Assembly: GCA_036365455.1 (NCBI GenBank) | Contig: JAWQUS010000009.1 | Location: 5,858,001-5,922,000, forward strand | Source: Macrosoma leucophasiata | Taxonomy: Eukaryota; Arthropoda; Insecta; Lepidoptera; Hedylidae | DNA length: 64,000 bases | Direction of reading: 5' to 3' | Part shown: positions 33,759 to 45,440 of the stretch, in pieces | Position numbering within the stretch: the first letter of the stretch is position 1 | Layout of the letters: each line of letters opens with the position of its first letter | Position numbers and translations under genes: made by a program | Notes under the pieces: model-generated | The model's database searches: none | Told to the model about the DNA's origin: nothing | Seen by the model: only the letters and a program-made list of their open reading frames with translations

Positions 33759-33932
33759 CCGAGGGTGGGTGTGTGTGTAGCACGTGGGAATGGCAGCGCG
33801 CGTCCCCGGCAGCATGAGTCCAGACCGCGCTCGCCTCGCCCTACCGTACCCACTCTATTTGTGTTGGGCCTGGCAGTACTCCGCGCTGTCCAAGCGGAAC
33901 TCCATCAATGTCGCCACAGAAGAGTTGTCCAG
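33759..33932 (-). other. Candidate upstream PRL exon with a short upstream ORF
   Basis: A 174-nt segment is bounded by a good acceptor (TTGTTGTTGCAG) and a good donor (CGG|GTAAGT) on the minus strand, and is GC-rich against an AT-rich setting. Its frame 0 is open from the acceptor, includes the ATG-led MEFRLDSAEYCQAQHK, and stops at codon 26. After the stop, a later in-frame ATG stays open to the donor. If joined to the ATG exon at 32369, that frame runs directly into PRL. It is most likely a 5' UTR exon; coding use is possible. Confidence 0.45.
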
Positions 33933-34239
33933 CTGCAACAACAAATAACGATTGTTTAACTAACTAATCACCTTATCCATTAAATGTCTAATTGATTTCA
34001 AATGGGATGATTACGAGTGGCGGGCCGCTGATAGATAACATAACTTAAAACAAGAATACGATCTATATTTAATTGAAACTAGATTGGAAATGTTATGACT
34101 CCATTATAGAATAATCTGATCATTCTATTGATATAAAACAGAATCGTAGGTAACATCACTTTCAAGTTTTTAGCGAAGAACCCCACCTAAACTTACCTAT
34201 CTAGGACACTGGCGTACAAGTTAGAAACACTGACAATTT

Positions 34240-34560
34240 GGATTAAGTTAAATTTACTGACACTCTAGACGCTAATTACTAAATTCCTGAAGAACCAAGT
34301 ATCACGACACTCGTATTCAAACTGGGATATGGCCGAGAACAGCGCGCTAGACACGAACATATACATGTCGAGCCAGAAAAAGATTGGCATGACGAAAATT
34401 AGAAATTCGCGCGAAGAATATTTTTCTCGGCTACTCCTGAAATGGCGCACGACGATTTACGGGGACGTCGCGGGGACAACTCTCGAGACGCAACAGAACT
34501 TGGCACGGTCAACTGCGCGTCATGTTTACATTCGGATCTTGGTACAATATGAAATGCGGA
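34240..34560 (-). other. Possible alternative first exon of the minus-strand transcript
   Basis: Higher GC and CpG than its surroundings. A minus-strand ORF of 61 codons with a hydrophobic stretch (FLIFVMPIFFWLDMYMFV) sits in it. No clear donor, and the protein is not recognised. It may be only a CpG-rich promoter. Confidence 0.2.
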
Positions 34561-34599
34561 CTATTAGAATTGCTGTAATTACTATTTTATCAATGCTAA

Positions 34600-35700
34600 T
34601 GTATATTGAAGTACTGATTATTTAGAATGAGGAGACGAGCAGCGACTTTTTATTTAAAAAATTACAAGTATTGTTTTAAATATAAAGCGATTAAATTTAC
34701 TGTACATAAAATAAAAATGCAACGTCTTACGCATGCGACGTAAATAAACATGCAGTGTACGTTGAGGTAGAGATTGCAGCAAGTTATCTGTGCCATGAAC
34801 ATTTACGGAAAAAGCAAAACATAAGAAATGTGTTGTTGCTTCTGAGATATTTTACCCACAATGTTAACATAACCACGAAAAAATACTATAAACTTATTAT
34901 GTTGGGATTTCATCATTTAAAAATTATTGTAATCTCGCTTCAAAATTTAATAAAAGATCATAGAAAAATTTACAATTTATGATAAGAAAATTCTTCAAAT
35001 AGACGAGACGGGTTAAGGCGACAAAGACGAGTAACCTAATTGCCCTTATTTTGTAAAGACAGACGGTTGACGAACTTACAAAGTTAAAGACCAAGTTTAA
35101 CGGACAAGAACCTGTGTATTTAAATGATCTCAAAATGATATATTTCAACTTTTAGATGATGTGGCATTAAAATTCTTAATAGATATCGCCGAAAGGCATG
35201 AAAATTTGCGATAAAAATATTCTTAGAAATTAATTACTCCTTTCTTTTTCGAGCTCAAACAGAGCAAATATTAGCATGTAGATTAAATCAGTCCAGTCAG
35301 GTATATAAGACATTGTAAACGGTGAGCTTGTAAGTGGAGGATGGTGGGAAGATTGTCCGAAAAGCAAGAAAAACCAGACGGTCGATAAACCCCACCCACA
35401 CACATGTGCAACAATGCAGACGTTTAGCTATCGTTTTTAATGTCTTCCCCGTGAGACTGTCTGGCTATTTTGAATAACAATTACAGACAGTCATCTCTAC
35501 TACTTTTGATTTTCGGGAAGCAAAAAAGTGTATTTTATGCCCTACTGTAACGATTTAATAACAACAATATTTAAAATACCACGCATACGAAATAATAATA
35601 TAAATGAGACACTTTAAAATGCTGTTGCATTTTTAACAGCTTTCAAAAACAAGGACGAGGTTCTCAATTCGTCGGAATCTTTTTTTGTAATATCTATTAA
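34600..35700. other. Gene-free stretch upstream of PRL exon 1
   Basis: AT-rich sequence. A short CATGCAGTGTACGTTGAGGT piece near 34750 may be a remnant of repeat family C. Nothing else is supported. Confidence 0.35.
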
Positions 35701-35704
35701 CTAC

Positions 35705-35860
35705 TAGCTGACCCGGCAAACTTCGTATTGCCTCAGAATGACTGTGTCAAAGGTTTTAAAAATAAAAATACTTCAAAAACCAAAATAAGCTAAATCGGCA
35801 CAGCCGTTCTCGAGTTTTAGCGAGACTGACGAACAGCAATTGATTTATATATATATATAG
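35705..35860 (+). repeat. Dispersed repeat family A, short complete copy
   Basis: Starts AGCTGACCCGGCAAACTTCG and ends with TTTTAGCGAGACTGACGAAC, CAGCAATTGATTTATATATA. It ends in a short TA microsatellite. Confidence 0.65.
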
Positions 35861-37200
35861 ATAATCATTAATCATTAATTAGTTATTAAGAATAACCATG
35901 TTCTTTCTTGATGAACGGCTCTTGTAAGCTTAAGCTTGTAAATATGGAATAGTATGAGACAGATCCATTAAATTAAGATGAATATGGATCAAGTGAGGGA
36001 TAAGTTGATCTTAAATTACTTTTTAGAGTTCGTATTGTAACATTTCTTGCTTGAAGTGTTAGTTCTAAACTGTAGTTTAGAATAATTTTTACCATGTATC
36101 TATTATAGTACTTAAAGTGGGTACAGTCTGCATATATTTACATTTTATTAAAATAAAAACTAAAGTATACTTATATTATACTAACAACTAAATATTTAGG
36201 GCCAAGGTGACGTGCATTACTGCATTACTGTTCGTGTTAAAGTAAGACTTGCTAGATGACCTCGGACAGTCTTCCGCGATTGGCGCTCCAACTATTACTT
36301 TAGGTTTCCTTTTATTTAGAGTACCTACCTTTAAAGCCGGTAGTTACGGTGAAGGTTGTCAGGTGATCTGCAATTTTGCTGCTATATGAATTGATTGAAG
36401 ATTAGCTTCTTAATTATTCTTTTTATATTTTTATTTCGTCAACACATCCGAGAGACGAAATAGTCTCAACCTTATTACCTTTTAGTTTTGAATTAAATTT
36501 CAAAAACGCAAAATTGATAAAGATCGTGTTTGGCTAAATATGTATTTTTGTACGTGAATAAACTTTAAGGATAGTTTATAAGTTATCCGAGGATACTACG
36601 AAAATAAGTACATCTTTACAAACACTTCTAGCAAGTAATCTAGTTGAACTAGAAATCGTATATACAGTGTTGTGGTTATAGTGTTAAATGACGCCTCGTG
36701 TTAGTCCCATGTCCATGAAGCGTGCCTAGATAGTCATTGAATTACATAGTGCATATTCATGTTGCTGCCAACGGCTATTGATAGACCAATAACATCCTCT
36801 AGCATCACTGTGCCCTTGTCAGTTGATGGACATGGAGTTATTTTGCATTACAGAATTTTTATACGTCGACATATGCGAACATCAAAAGATTTAACAATGA
36901 ATGCTCTACGGCCTGTTCTGATAATTGGCAATTCTAATAGTCGGATAGGCAAATAAATGTTAAAAAATGGACACTTTAAAGAAATTTAAGATCTACTTAT
37001 CCCTTACTTGATTCATATTCACCCTTATTTAATGGATATGTCTCAAACCATTCCATTAAGTTTGCTAACAGCTAGAAGTTTACGTTTAGTTTTAGAATTT
37101 TAATCAATCTTTTACTTTTTTTTTGTGCTGATGTAACAAAGTTTTTACAAAATGGTAACAAATGTCAACTGGTATTTTGCACAAAAGTAAACATTTTGTC
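35861..37200. other. Gene-free stretch
   Basis: AT-rich; no splice-supported ORF and no repeat recognised. The 65-codon ORF at 36759 shows no motif. Confidence 0.35.
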
Positions 37201-37212
37201 TTTTACTTTAAG

Positions 37213-37500
37213 AAAATTGTCACCACCACCATCGTCACTACTACCAATACCATCACCACCACCACTGCCACCACTACAATCGCCACCAATGCCATCAACG
37301 CCACCACCATGACCAAACACCAATGACACAAACGCCACCAAAACCACCACCACCACAACCAATGCCACCAACGCCTCCAAAACTACCAACAACACCACCA
37401 ACTTCACCAACGCCACCAATGCTTCCATCGCCTCTAAAAACCACCGCCAGCACCACCAACACCACCACCAGAGTCACCAACAACACCTACGCCACCAACG
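37213..37500. repeat. Imperfect (CAC/ACC)n trinucleotide tract
   Basis: About 290 bp dominated by CAC and CCA triplets with ATG/AAC variants. It produces long spurious Pro/Thr-rich (plus) and Gly/Val-rich (minus) ORFs. Confidence 0.85.
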
Positions 37501-37514
37501 ACATCAACGAAATC

Positions 37515-37680
37515 CGAAAGACATCCTCTCCGCTGGAGAAAGCCTTTCCCGAAGATGCTCCTAAAAGTGTTGTGCGTCATAAAGAAAGAATATGCCATAA
37601 TTGCCACGCTTGGCATGCTGAGTGGTGATCATAGCAGCGATTGTTCTATGCCGGGACACTGCTATGCTGTATACTTAATG
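37515..37680 (+). repeat. Dispersed repeat family E, copy 2
   Basis: CGAAAGACATCCTCTCCGCT GGAGAAAGCC, CATAATTGCCACGCTTGGCA and TGCCGGGACACTGCT match 27345-27560. It follows the trinucleotide tract directly. Confidence 0.55.
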
Positions 37681-37689
37681 TTACTAACA

Positions 37690-38105
37690 GAGAAAAAAAC
37701 CGGCCAAGTGCGAGTCGAACTCGTGCACGAAGGGTTTCGTACAAAAATGGCATAAAATTACGTTTGTTAGAAGGTAAAATACAACATAAGACCTAAAAAT
37801 TCTATGAAAATTTTAAGCGTCTACTTGTTACCGTTATTGATATCGAGCAAAAAATATACGAAAAAAAACACGTTTATTGTATGCCGCCTTGGACCCCTAA
37901 ATATTTTAATTTTCTTATTTTTAGTATTTAATTTTGTCGTTATAGCGGTAACAGAAATACATAATTTGTGAAAATTTTAGCTTTCTAGCTATCACTGTTT
38001 ATGAGATACAGCCTGGTGACAGACAGACGGATGGACGGGCAGACAGACAGACAGCGGAGGTTTAGTAATAGGGTCCGTCTTTACCTTTTAGATACGGCAC
38101 TTTAA
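37690..38105 (+). repeat. Dispersed repeat family F, copy 1
   Basis: Starts AAAAACCGGCCAAGTGCGAG and ends with an ACAGACAGACGG run, AGTAATAGGGTCCGT and a TACGGCAC end. The same layout is seen at 44785-45440 (minus) and 51795-52470. Its 5' end GGCCAAGTGCGAGTCGAACT is a very common lepidopteran interspersed sequence. Confidence 0.7.
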
Positions 38106-38109
38106 AAAA

Positions 38110-38470
38110 ACAGAAGATAGATACAGAATAGTTTCAAAATGTTCGATAATAGGTACATGATTCTTCAAGTTGTCGTAACTTTTTTATTTCTGAACCGATT
38201 GACATAAAACAAACACCAAATGTTAAGTGAAATTTACCACAATATATTAGTGAAAACCGCAAATCAAATAAGCTGTTTCTGAAATTAGCGTGCACAAACA
38301 CACATACAAACAGACATTTTTTTCGGGATAAAAAGTACCCAGTGTTGTGCGCCAAAGGTTAAAGTATAATCATGCCAAGTTTCATTGCAATCGGACCGGT
38401 AGTTTTTATGTGATGCTTGAACAAACAGACAGACAGACAAAAAAAATTCTAATCACATATTTGTGTTCGG
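38110..38470. repeat. Transposon-like fragments with CAGACA runs
   Basis: Two adjoining pieces contain AAGTTTCATTGCAATCGGAC C and AACAAACAGACAGACAGACA, the kind of wording common in insect element 3' ends. No second copy in the window confirms the borders. Confidence 0.35.
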
Positions 38471-41400
38471 TATCGATCTAGTAACATCCCCAGGTATTTA
38501 TTTTTTCAATATTTTCAATGTACAGAATTTACACTTCTACAGATTTGTTATATGTATAGATGAAACGTCTTGATAGGTGCGAAAAATATTAAAATTGCAA
38601 TAACCTTTTTAACAGTTTCAACCAGACTGACGGATAATTTAAAACAAATACATCTACTAACGGCCGATAACGACCAAGAGGGATTAATATAGCCGATAAA
38701 AATAGTATTGTTATTTTAACCGCGCAATATAAGCGAACGAGCTCATAACATTGTTTGAACAGTGAAATTCGAGTAGAATAATAACAAATTGTAATGTTTC
38801 TTAAACAATTTAAATAAACATAATGCAGCTTTACTCGTGGCTTATCTCTCGAGAGTTGAAGACCAATCTAAAACTAGCGACTTGTAATTTTTATCACGTA
38901 CAGCTTTTATCTCGGGTGATGAAAAATAACAATGAATTAAAAAACGTAACACTGAATTATTCTCATGTTATTTTGATGTATGACAGAATTTATACTTATT
39001 ATTTATATCCTGTGTAAGAGATATTCTGCACTCTTTACTTTGAGACGTAAAATAACGTCAGCGACAAATGGGTCGGTGGGTTGTTTTTGTTGTCTGTTGA
39101 TTCTACTGGATTTTGAAACAATTTACTTATAGCTAAGAACATTTTTCCATTATTTTAGGATTTAGTTCCTATGCAAATGTTTCTTTCCCCTCTGCATTGC
39201 CAATTTCTTCACTACAACCTCTGTTGCAGAATTCCTTGTCCTTGAAATTTGTCAAAAAATGAATCAACATGTTGCTTGAATCCATCTTGAATCTTGCAAT
39301 TTCATGGTTCTTATCATTATAACGCATTCTTCGTAATATCCCAAATACACTTACTTCTATTTTTATTTATGTATGTTAAAACTAATTTTGTGGGTTTAAT
39401 CTGTTTTGTGGTATTATTATTCAAGTTTGTTATCTCTATAAATCATATTTCCTTGGGTGTACCTACTACGGTTCTACCTTTAAACTTCTTTTTGTCTAAA
39501 GATTGCCTGAATCATCTTTTTCTGTTATGACATCGCCCGGTTCCCATCGTTTTTCGTCCTCCCTGTAGGTGCTAGAGATACCTCTTAACTACAAAATTTG
39601 TTACTTCTTGAAGATCGAGCGGAGTGGTTCAGAATTCATATTTACAACATGCCTACGAAAATTTTAAAAATAACTGTAATTATTTAAGAGTTACGAACTT
39701 TGCGCATTGTTATTGTTGTGCGGTTTCATCTCAATAAGTTTTTCGTTTAGCATTCTTAGAAATGAGATTTATTTGCGAGTTAGATGAAATCTTGGCTTTG
39801 GCCAAGAATATCATAATTTGAATATAAACTGTTTTAACTAACGGCAAACCCAAAAAAACATGACAATATTTCAATGCTTCAAAATTATATGCGCTAAATA
39901 GCTTAAACATAGATTATGATAATATGAGGCTTATACAAACAGGTGAAGATAAAATTTAAGACTTTTTTATCAAGATCAAAATTCTGATTTCGTGTAAAAT
40001 GTAGTCATTCAAGGAATAATGTGACTTAACTGTTATTTATAATTAATCGTAACAAGAGCGACGACAACACGTCTGAGTGATGGTGGTGGCCCAAGGTGAT
40101 GAAAACAAGTGAAATTTAAAGCCAACAGACGACAACAAACAATACTTATAGTATGAATCATACCAATTCCAGAAATTGTTTCTGGAATTGGTCATTGGTT
40201 TACCATTTAATTATATACCTACCAATAATATAGATAATTAAGGTTTATCCACAACTATGAGATATCCCTCGTTACATAGTCTGGTTTCCATACCAATCAT
40301 AAAGTAGGTAATTATTGATTCAAGTAATCCCCAAAAGCGTAAAAACAACCTGTAGCGACTGGACAGAGGACGTCGATACCTCATTCATGAATTAGGTACG
40401 ACGTTCAAAGAATTAAAGAACGGTGCGATGTGTTTTTTGGTGATCAACTGACATAATGCTTAGTGGTCCTAGCGATCCACAAGTACCTAGTAAGCTACAA
40501 ATTATTAAAACTCCGAAGATCAGAGTATTCTCGAAAACCTATTCTTACTCCACATTATCAGTCCACCGCGTGATAAAGGTACATTAAATAATATGAATAC
40601 ATAAAACATGCTAAACAAGCAAAACTTTGTCAGCAGCTATGTTTTCTACATCCTACAAAGCAATTATGGTGACATTTATTTATGCACAATTCTCGAAAAA
40701 TATACGTTTTCAGATTTCCAGTTGTAAGATCTCGAATGTTGGCAGATCAGTATCTCGTATCTATTGTGAGTTTAGTGAATACATAAATATATTATTATAC
40801 ACAATCGCATGCAGCGAGACTATGAACACGAAATGATCATATCTATTAACAAGTATTCGACCGTGAAACGCTGACTTTGACAATGACAACGAAATGAGAT
40901 AGCCTAGAGCTAATTTGTATGCAACAAGCAACAACATAATAGCAATAGTGTGCAAAATGTTCTTAAAGCATGGACAATTAATCAAGCTTCTAATTTTACC
41001 GTGCACTTCGATGAATTTATGACTGACTTCTTCCATTCAATTACTAAACGACCACACCTTCCAATTCGAGTGAACTGCTCTGTTAATAATCTTAGTGCAT
41101 ACCAACGATAATTAAAGTTAAGCGTGCCAGTGCTAGCAGCGACACAATTACAGTTCACCTCCTGACAATTTTGTTGGCTTTGTAGCTAACTGTAAGTCCT
41201 GTCATATTATCTATCGCAACTGTACAACTGGTTTTAGAAAGTGGGACGCACACAGCTCCTTGCATAGATATTCAGAAGACCCTTGAAGGACAGAGAATCG
41301 AATGAAACAGTTAGAAATTGCAAATTGTGGATCAACAAAATAAGGAAAATGGTCGAGCCAATAAATGTGCTGCAGTGATATAATTAGCTCAAACAACTCA

Positions 41401-41760
41401 GTCGTCTAAGATTAATATTACATACCTATCTGGTAAATCCCACTACAATTGATAAGATATTGCGGATAAGAAACGGTTAAACACTGTTGTGTGGCAAAAC
41501 ACGACGCCAATGTGTCAAACACCTGTTGCTTCCAGAAAGAGCGAGCAAGCTAAATAAATAACCCAAAAAAATATAACGGCGATAGTGGTGAAATTTCGTT
41601 AAGAAAAATTACCTGGGCACGTTCTTTAACCATATCCATACGACTGTGAATATATTTAATATTCCCGGAGTTCTACTTTCGTCACACACGCACCGCACTT
41701 GCTCTCAAAACGTGTCAGTAATGCGGGACACCGAGGTTAATTGTGACACAAAAAGAAACA
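38471..41760. other. Gene-free stretch (probable PRL intron)
   Basis: No supported gene. A 14-bp perfect hairpin, ACCAATTCCAGAAA with a 3-nt loop, lies at 40162-40192. ORFs of 60-90 codons here look like chance. Confidence 0.35.
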
Positions 41761-41768
41761 CCACTTAC

Positions 41769-42200
41769 ATGTAGCCGACACGACGGATGCGAATCGGTAA
41801 CACAATAGTTAATGAGTCGGTCAGTGCGAAAAGCGAACTAAACGATCGGGCACACGCAACAGAAGCTGTCGTTGTAGACAGAGGAAAGAGTTAGGCGTTT
41901 ACATCGCAACGGGTCGACACGGTCCGTGCCGCGGTCGTGCAGAGACTGGCGGCTGCGGTGCGGTCGCACGGCGCGCCGTCTTCAGCCGACCGCGGCCCGA
42001 CGCCCGACGGCTACGTCACGCGCCGGCGGGGGCCCTGTCGTCATCGCCCATCGCCACCAGACGCACACCGGCCCGCCGCCACCGTCCACACACGAGCACA
42101 CAGCCACACTCTCGCCTCCACACTTCACAAAGATACACAAGACACGGCAACGACTTATCGTTTCAAACTTTTCAACGTGGGGCGAGTGAGAAACTTTACA
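41769..42200 (-). promoter_or_regulatory. CpG-rich distal promoter and leader exon, probably of PRL
   Basis: A GC- and CpG-rich island in AT-rich DNA. On the minus strand it begins with a typical insect leader style (GTGAAGTGTGGAGGCGAGAG) and ends at a strong donor, ACAT|GTAAGT (donor at 41763-41768). All frames are closed by stops. It has the features of a first non-coding exon. PRL, about 9.5 kb downstream on the same strand, is the only candidate gene seen. Confidence 0.45.
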
Positions 42201-42209
42201 AGTTAGCAT

Positions 42210-43230
42210 ACGAACGAACTATATTTTACGGTAGCTGCGAGACTAAACACGGTGTCGACATAGGTGTGAAATAATAATCGAACGCATTTCGCAAATAACA
42301 AAGGACATCGTTGTGAATGGGCTTCACATTAAGACGAACATCAGGCAGAATATTATAACAAAGATAAAATAAAATTGAACTTGCCATAAGTAGTGATGAT
42401 ACTTTGCGAGAGAAAACTCATTTAGAGACAAACGTTGGTCACGTTCTAAGAATAGCAGAAAAAACGGGCGAGTCTGAACACTCATTCGCCCACGCATAAA
42501 AACATGCATTAGTTTTTAGTTCGAAGCAATCATATAAATAAATTTAATTGTGGTAAATGGACCACTGGAGAATATCGAGGTTTATACCAATATGTTTTAG
42601 CTAACCAACAAATTAAATACGAAAATAACATGCAACTCACAATGCCAGATGTTTTCAAAGATAGTGCATCTGTTATATTTTACGAAAATAGTTATTTAGG
42701 TACTATTTATTTTTATCGGATTCTGCAGCATCTACCATATTTAAATTAAGTACCTATCGATAAAGTAAAGTAAAAGAGAAGAGGCCGAAGCTGAATGTAA
42801 CCTATTAAGGAATGTGATAAAAATTCTCTAAAGACCTCTAAGGACTGTTGTACCCATGTCCGCGGACAAATTAACAAAAAACATGGATTAAATACCCTAT
42901 AGAAAAGAAAAAAAAACAATAAAGTAGATTGCATAAACACTTCCTAGGCTATTGGTATTTTCCAGAGGAAAATCCGATGAAATCAATCTAAACAACAATA
43001 CATTACATCCAAGAATGCGTGGGCTGCTGACGATTGTTAAAGGAATGTACCTACACGAACCATGTTATTGTCCCTAGTGGCAGTGCTTAGTTACGACAGT
43101 AACTTCAATGATTTGCACTTGGCATTAAATTTTCTTGAACAGAATATTTTATCAGCCAAAACTTCTAAAACTGTGACAGGAATTATCTCTTTCACACGAA
43201 GGACCAATTCTTCACAATTAGTCACCAAGT
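42210..43230. other. Gene-free stretch upstream of the CpG island
   Basis: AT-rich; no ORF or repeat that can be supported. Confidence 0.35.
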
Positions 43231-43237
43231 CTTCACC

Positions 43238-43281
43238 CAGTAGTCCGGACAGTTCTGACTTTAGAACTGTCCGGACTACTG
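43238..43281. repeat. Perfect 19-bp inverted repeat with a 6-nt loop
   Basis: CAGTAGTCCGGACAGTTCT and its exact reverse complement flank GACTTT. Confidence 0.85.
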
Positions 43282-43439
43282 TGTAGTACTCCAGATAATA
43301 ATATATTTAATACATAATATATCTCGAGTTATATCTTGTTTTGCAGGTCTATTATTACTTGTTATCTAAGAAAATCTGTAGTTTTTTTTGTTTTCTTACC
43401 ATTGATTTTTATAAGGACTAAATATTTTCTACAATATAA

Positions 43440-43810
43440 ATAGCATGAAGGGGCGGTCCGCCATAGGCCTCCGGTTCTGGGGCGCCTACATACAGGTCGA
43501 CTGAGTTGATTAAAAAAATCATGAAAGTATTACACCAAATTTTAGAGATTTTTAGAGCCCAACGGAGGGACTGTCATTTTTGTTGCTCGTGCTATCTTTG
43601 AGATAAGTATTTTAAAAATCTCTTACTAAATGTAAGAGTAGGGGATACGCGGAGACGGAAAGGCTTAAAACGTTTTTTTTTGAACGCGCGTTTTTGTTTG
43701 CTTCTTAATTTAACTTAGGTATATGTCAGAAATCGATGGTTGTAACGCAGACACCGGGCGGGGGCCTAGGGGCTTCCCTAATGCCGACCCGGGCCTCCGA
43801 TGACCTTAAT
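43440..43810. repeat. Possible decayed element with GC-rich ends
   Basis: GGGGCGGTCCGCCATAGGCC at 43450 and GGGCGGGGGCCTAGGGGCTT at 43757 stand out from the AT-rich setting. The segment between has no ORF. Borders and class are not certain. Confidence 0.25.
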
Positions 43811-44784
43811 CGGCCACTAATGTGGCTATTAAGGTTGTAGAAAATATTTGATATAATGTTCAAACACGATTGAACAAAATGATATCTCCAATCCATCACG
43901 GTTATCGTCATTAAGAATTTTTGTTAACCGTTATAATAGGCTGTATTTTAAAGTTCAGCGTTCTAATTTAACGCCAAAAACTTTCCTTACCGTGTTGGAT
44001 ATGTTTGAGATTCTTAGACTTCATATTCATATAGGCAATTCGAGACTATTCTTCGCAATGAATATTATTATCAGCATCTTGCTACGTCGACGACACGCTC
44101 AACTGCTCGCAAAGGCCACTTTATATAGCAAGTCATCAAATCCTCTACCCACGGTACAATTCCAGATAAATTAAGTTCCACCTACATTGCCATTTTGAAA
44201 ACAATTGGAATCAGGTTAAATGGACATGAAAATAATCTGATACCCCACCTTTAGTCCTTCATCAATAATCGGTTCAACGATTTCTAACCTATCGCCATTA
44301 GCAGATATCTCATGTGATATATGAAGATATTATACAGTCAAATTTTCTAATGCATTAGTCTTTACAGGCTGATGATTTGAGAATACCTTAAAGATTTAAT
44401 TCACAAATAAAAGACTTAATTAACTTAAGACACTTCGGTTTGCTACACAACGGTAAACTTAATACTTAAATGGCTACAAATCAAAATCACGATCAAATGA
44501 GGAGAATAAATTTACTACTCGTATAAAGTCCGCAAAAAGGTGATATGAAAAAGATTTTTCAAACAAGAGCAGACACTCGAGTCTATTGAGCGCTCGAGTG
44601 TCGTTGAGAACGTTTAGCGGTCTTTATTGATGTAAATAACGTCGACGATTCGAGCTATATATATACTTTACCTTTAAAGTAAACTATGTTGGGCGTTAAC
44701 AAAATAACCAGAAAATATTTAGTAACAACGAAATAAACATGAAAATTTATGAATGAATCTTCGACGTAAATAACGTTCTATGAA

Positions 44785-45440
44785 ATGTTTTTTAGGGTTC
44801 CGTACCTTAAAAGGAAAAAAGGAACCCTTATAGGATCGTGCGTCTATCTGTCTGTCTGTCTGTCTGTCCGTCCGTCTGTCACAGCCAATTTGCTCCGAAA
44901 CTACTCGACCGATTGAGTTGAAATTTGATGAATATATGTAAATTGGTGACCCAAAGATGAACACGTCAAGTAAAATAATAAATTTTAAACAGGAGAAGCA
45001 CTTTCGGGGAATAAATAAGAAAATTAAAAAAAAAAATCGTAAACTGTGTCGTGTGACATATTAAATGAAAGAGGTTGTTGGTCAGCATCTCAGATATATT
45101 TTTTTAATAATTTTTGCATAAACGAATTTGAATTTATTTAAGAAAAACGACGAAAATTGACCATCCTCCCCCCCTTCCTATCTCCGAAACTACTGAACTT
45201 AAAATTTTGAAAAAAATGTGGAAAATATTTCTTTGTCTCTAAATTACTGGAAAACCTATAAGAAGTTTGAGTATTCAAATTAAATCGAAAATTCTTAATA
45301 ATGTAACCCCCCTGACGGTACCACCGTAAGCGCTATTTCCCTGCATTTTAAATCTGTAATAATTTCGAAAATATTTATTTAAATTACGGAACCCTCACCA
45401 CGCGAGTCGAACTCGCACTTGTACGGTTTTTTTTTCAGTC
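44785..45440 (-). repeat. Dispersed repeat family F, long minus copy
   Basis: Starts AGGGTTCCGTACCTTAAAAG, has a TGTCTGTCTGTCTGTC run and ends CACGCGAGTCGAACTCGCAC TTG. Its internal part is longer than in the copy at 37690. Confidence 0.7.

Noticed and set aside
37165..37628. Pro/Thr-rich and Gly/Val-rich ORFs on both strands
   Set aside because: They come from one trinucleotide tract read in different frames; no flanking exon structure supports a gene.
41926..42209. ORFs of 75-89 codons in the CpG island
   Set aside because: GC-rich frames lacking stops by composition; no initiation context or protein family.
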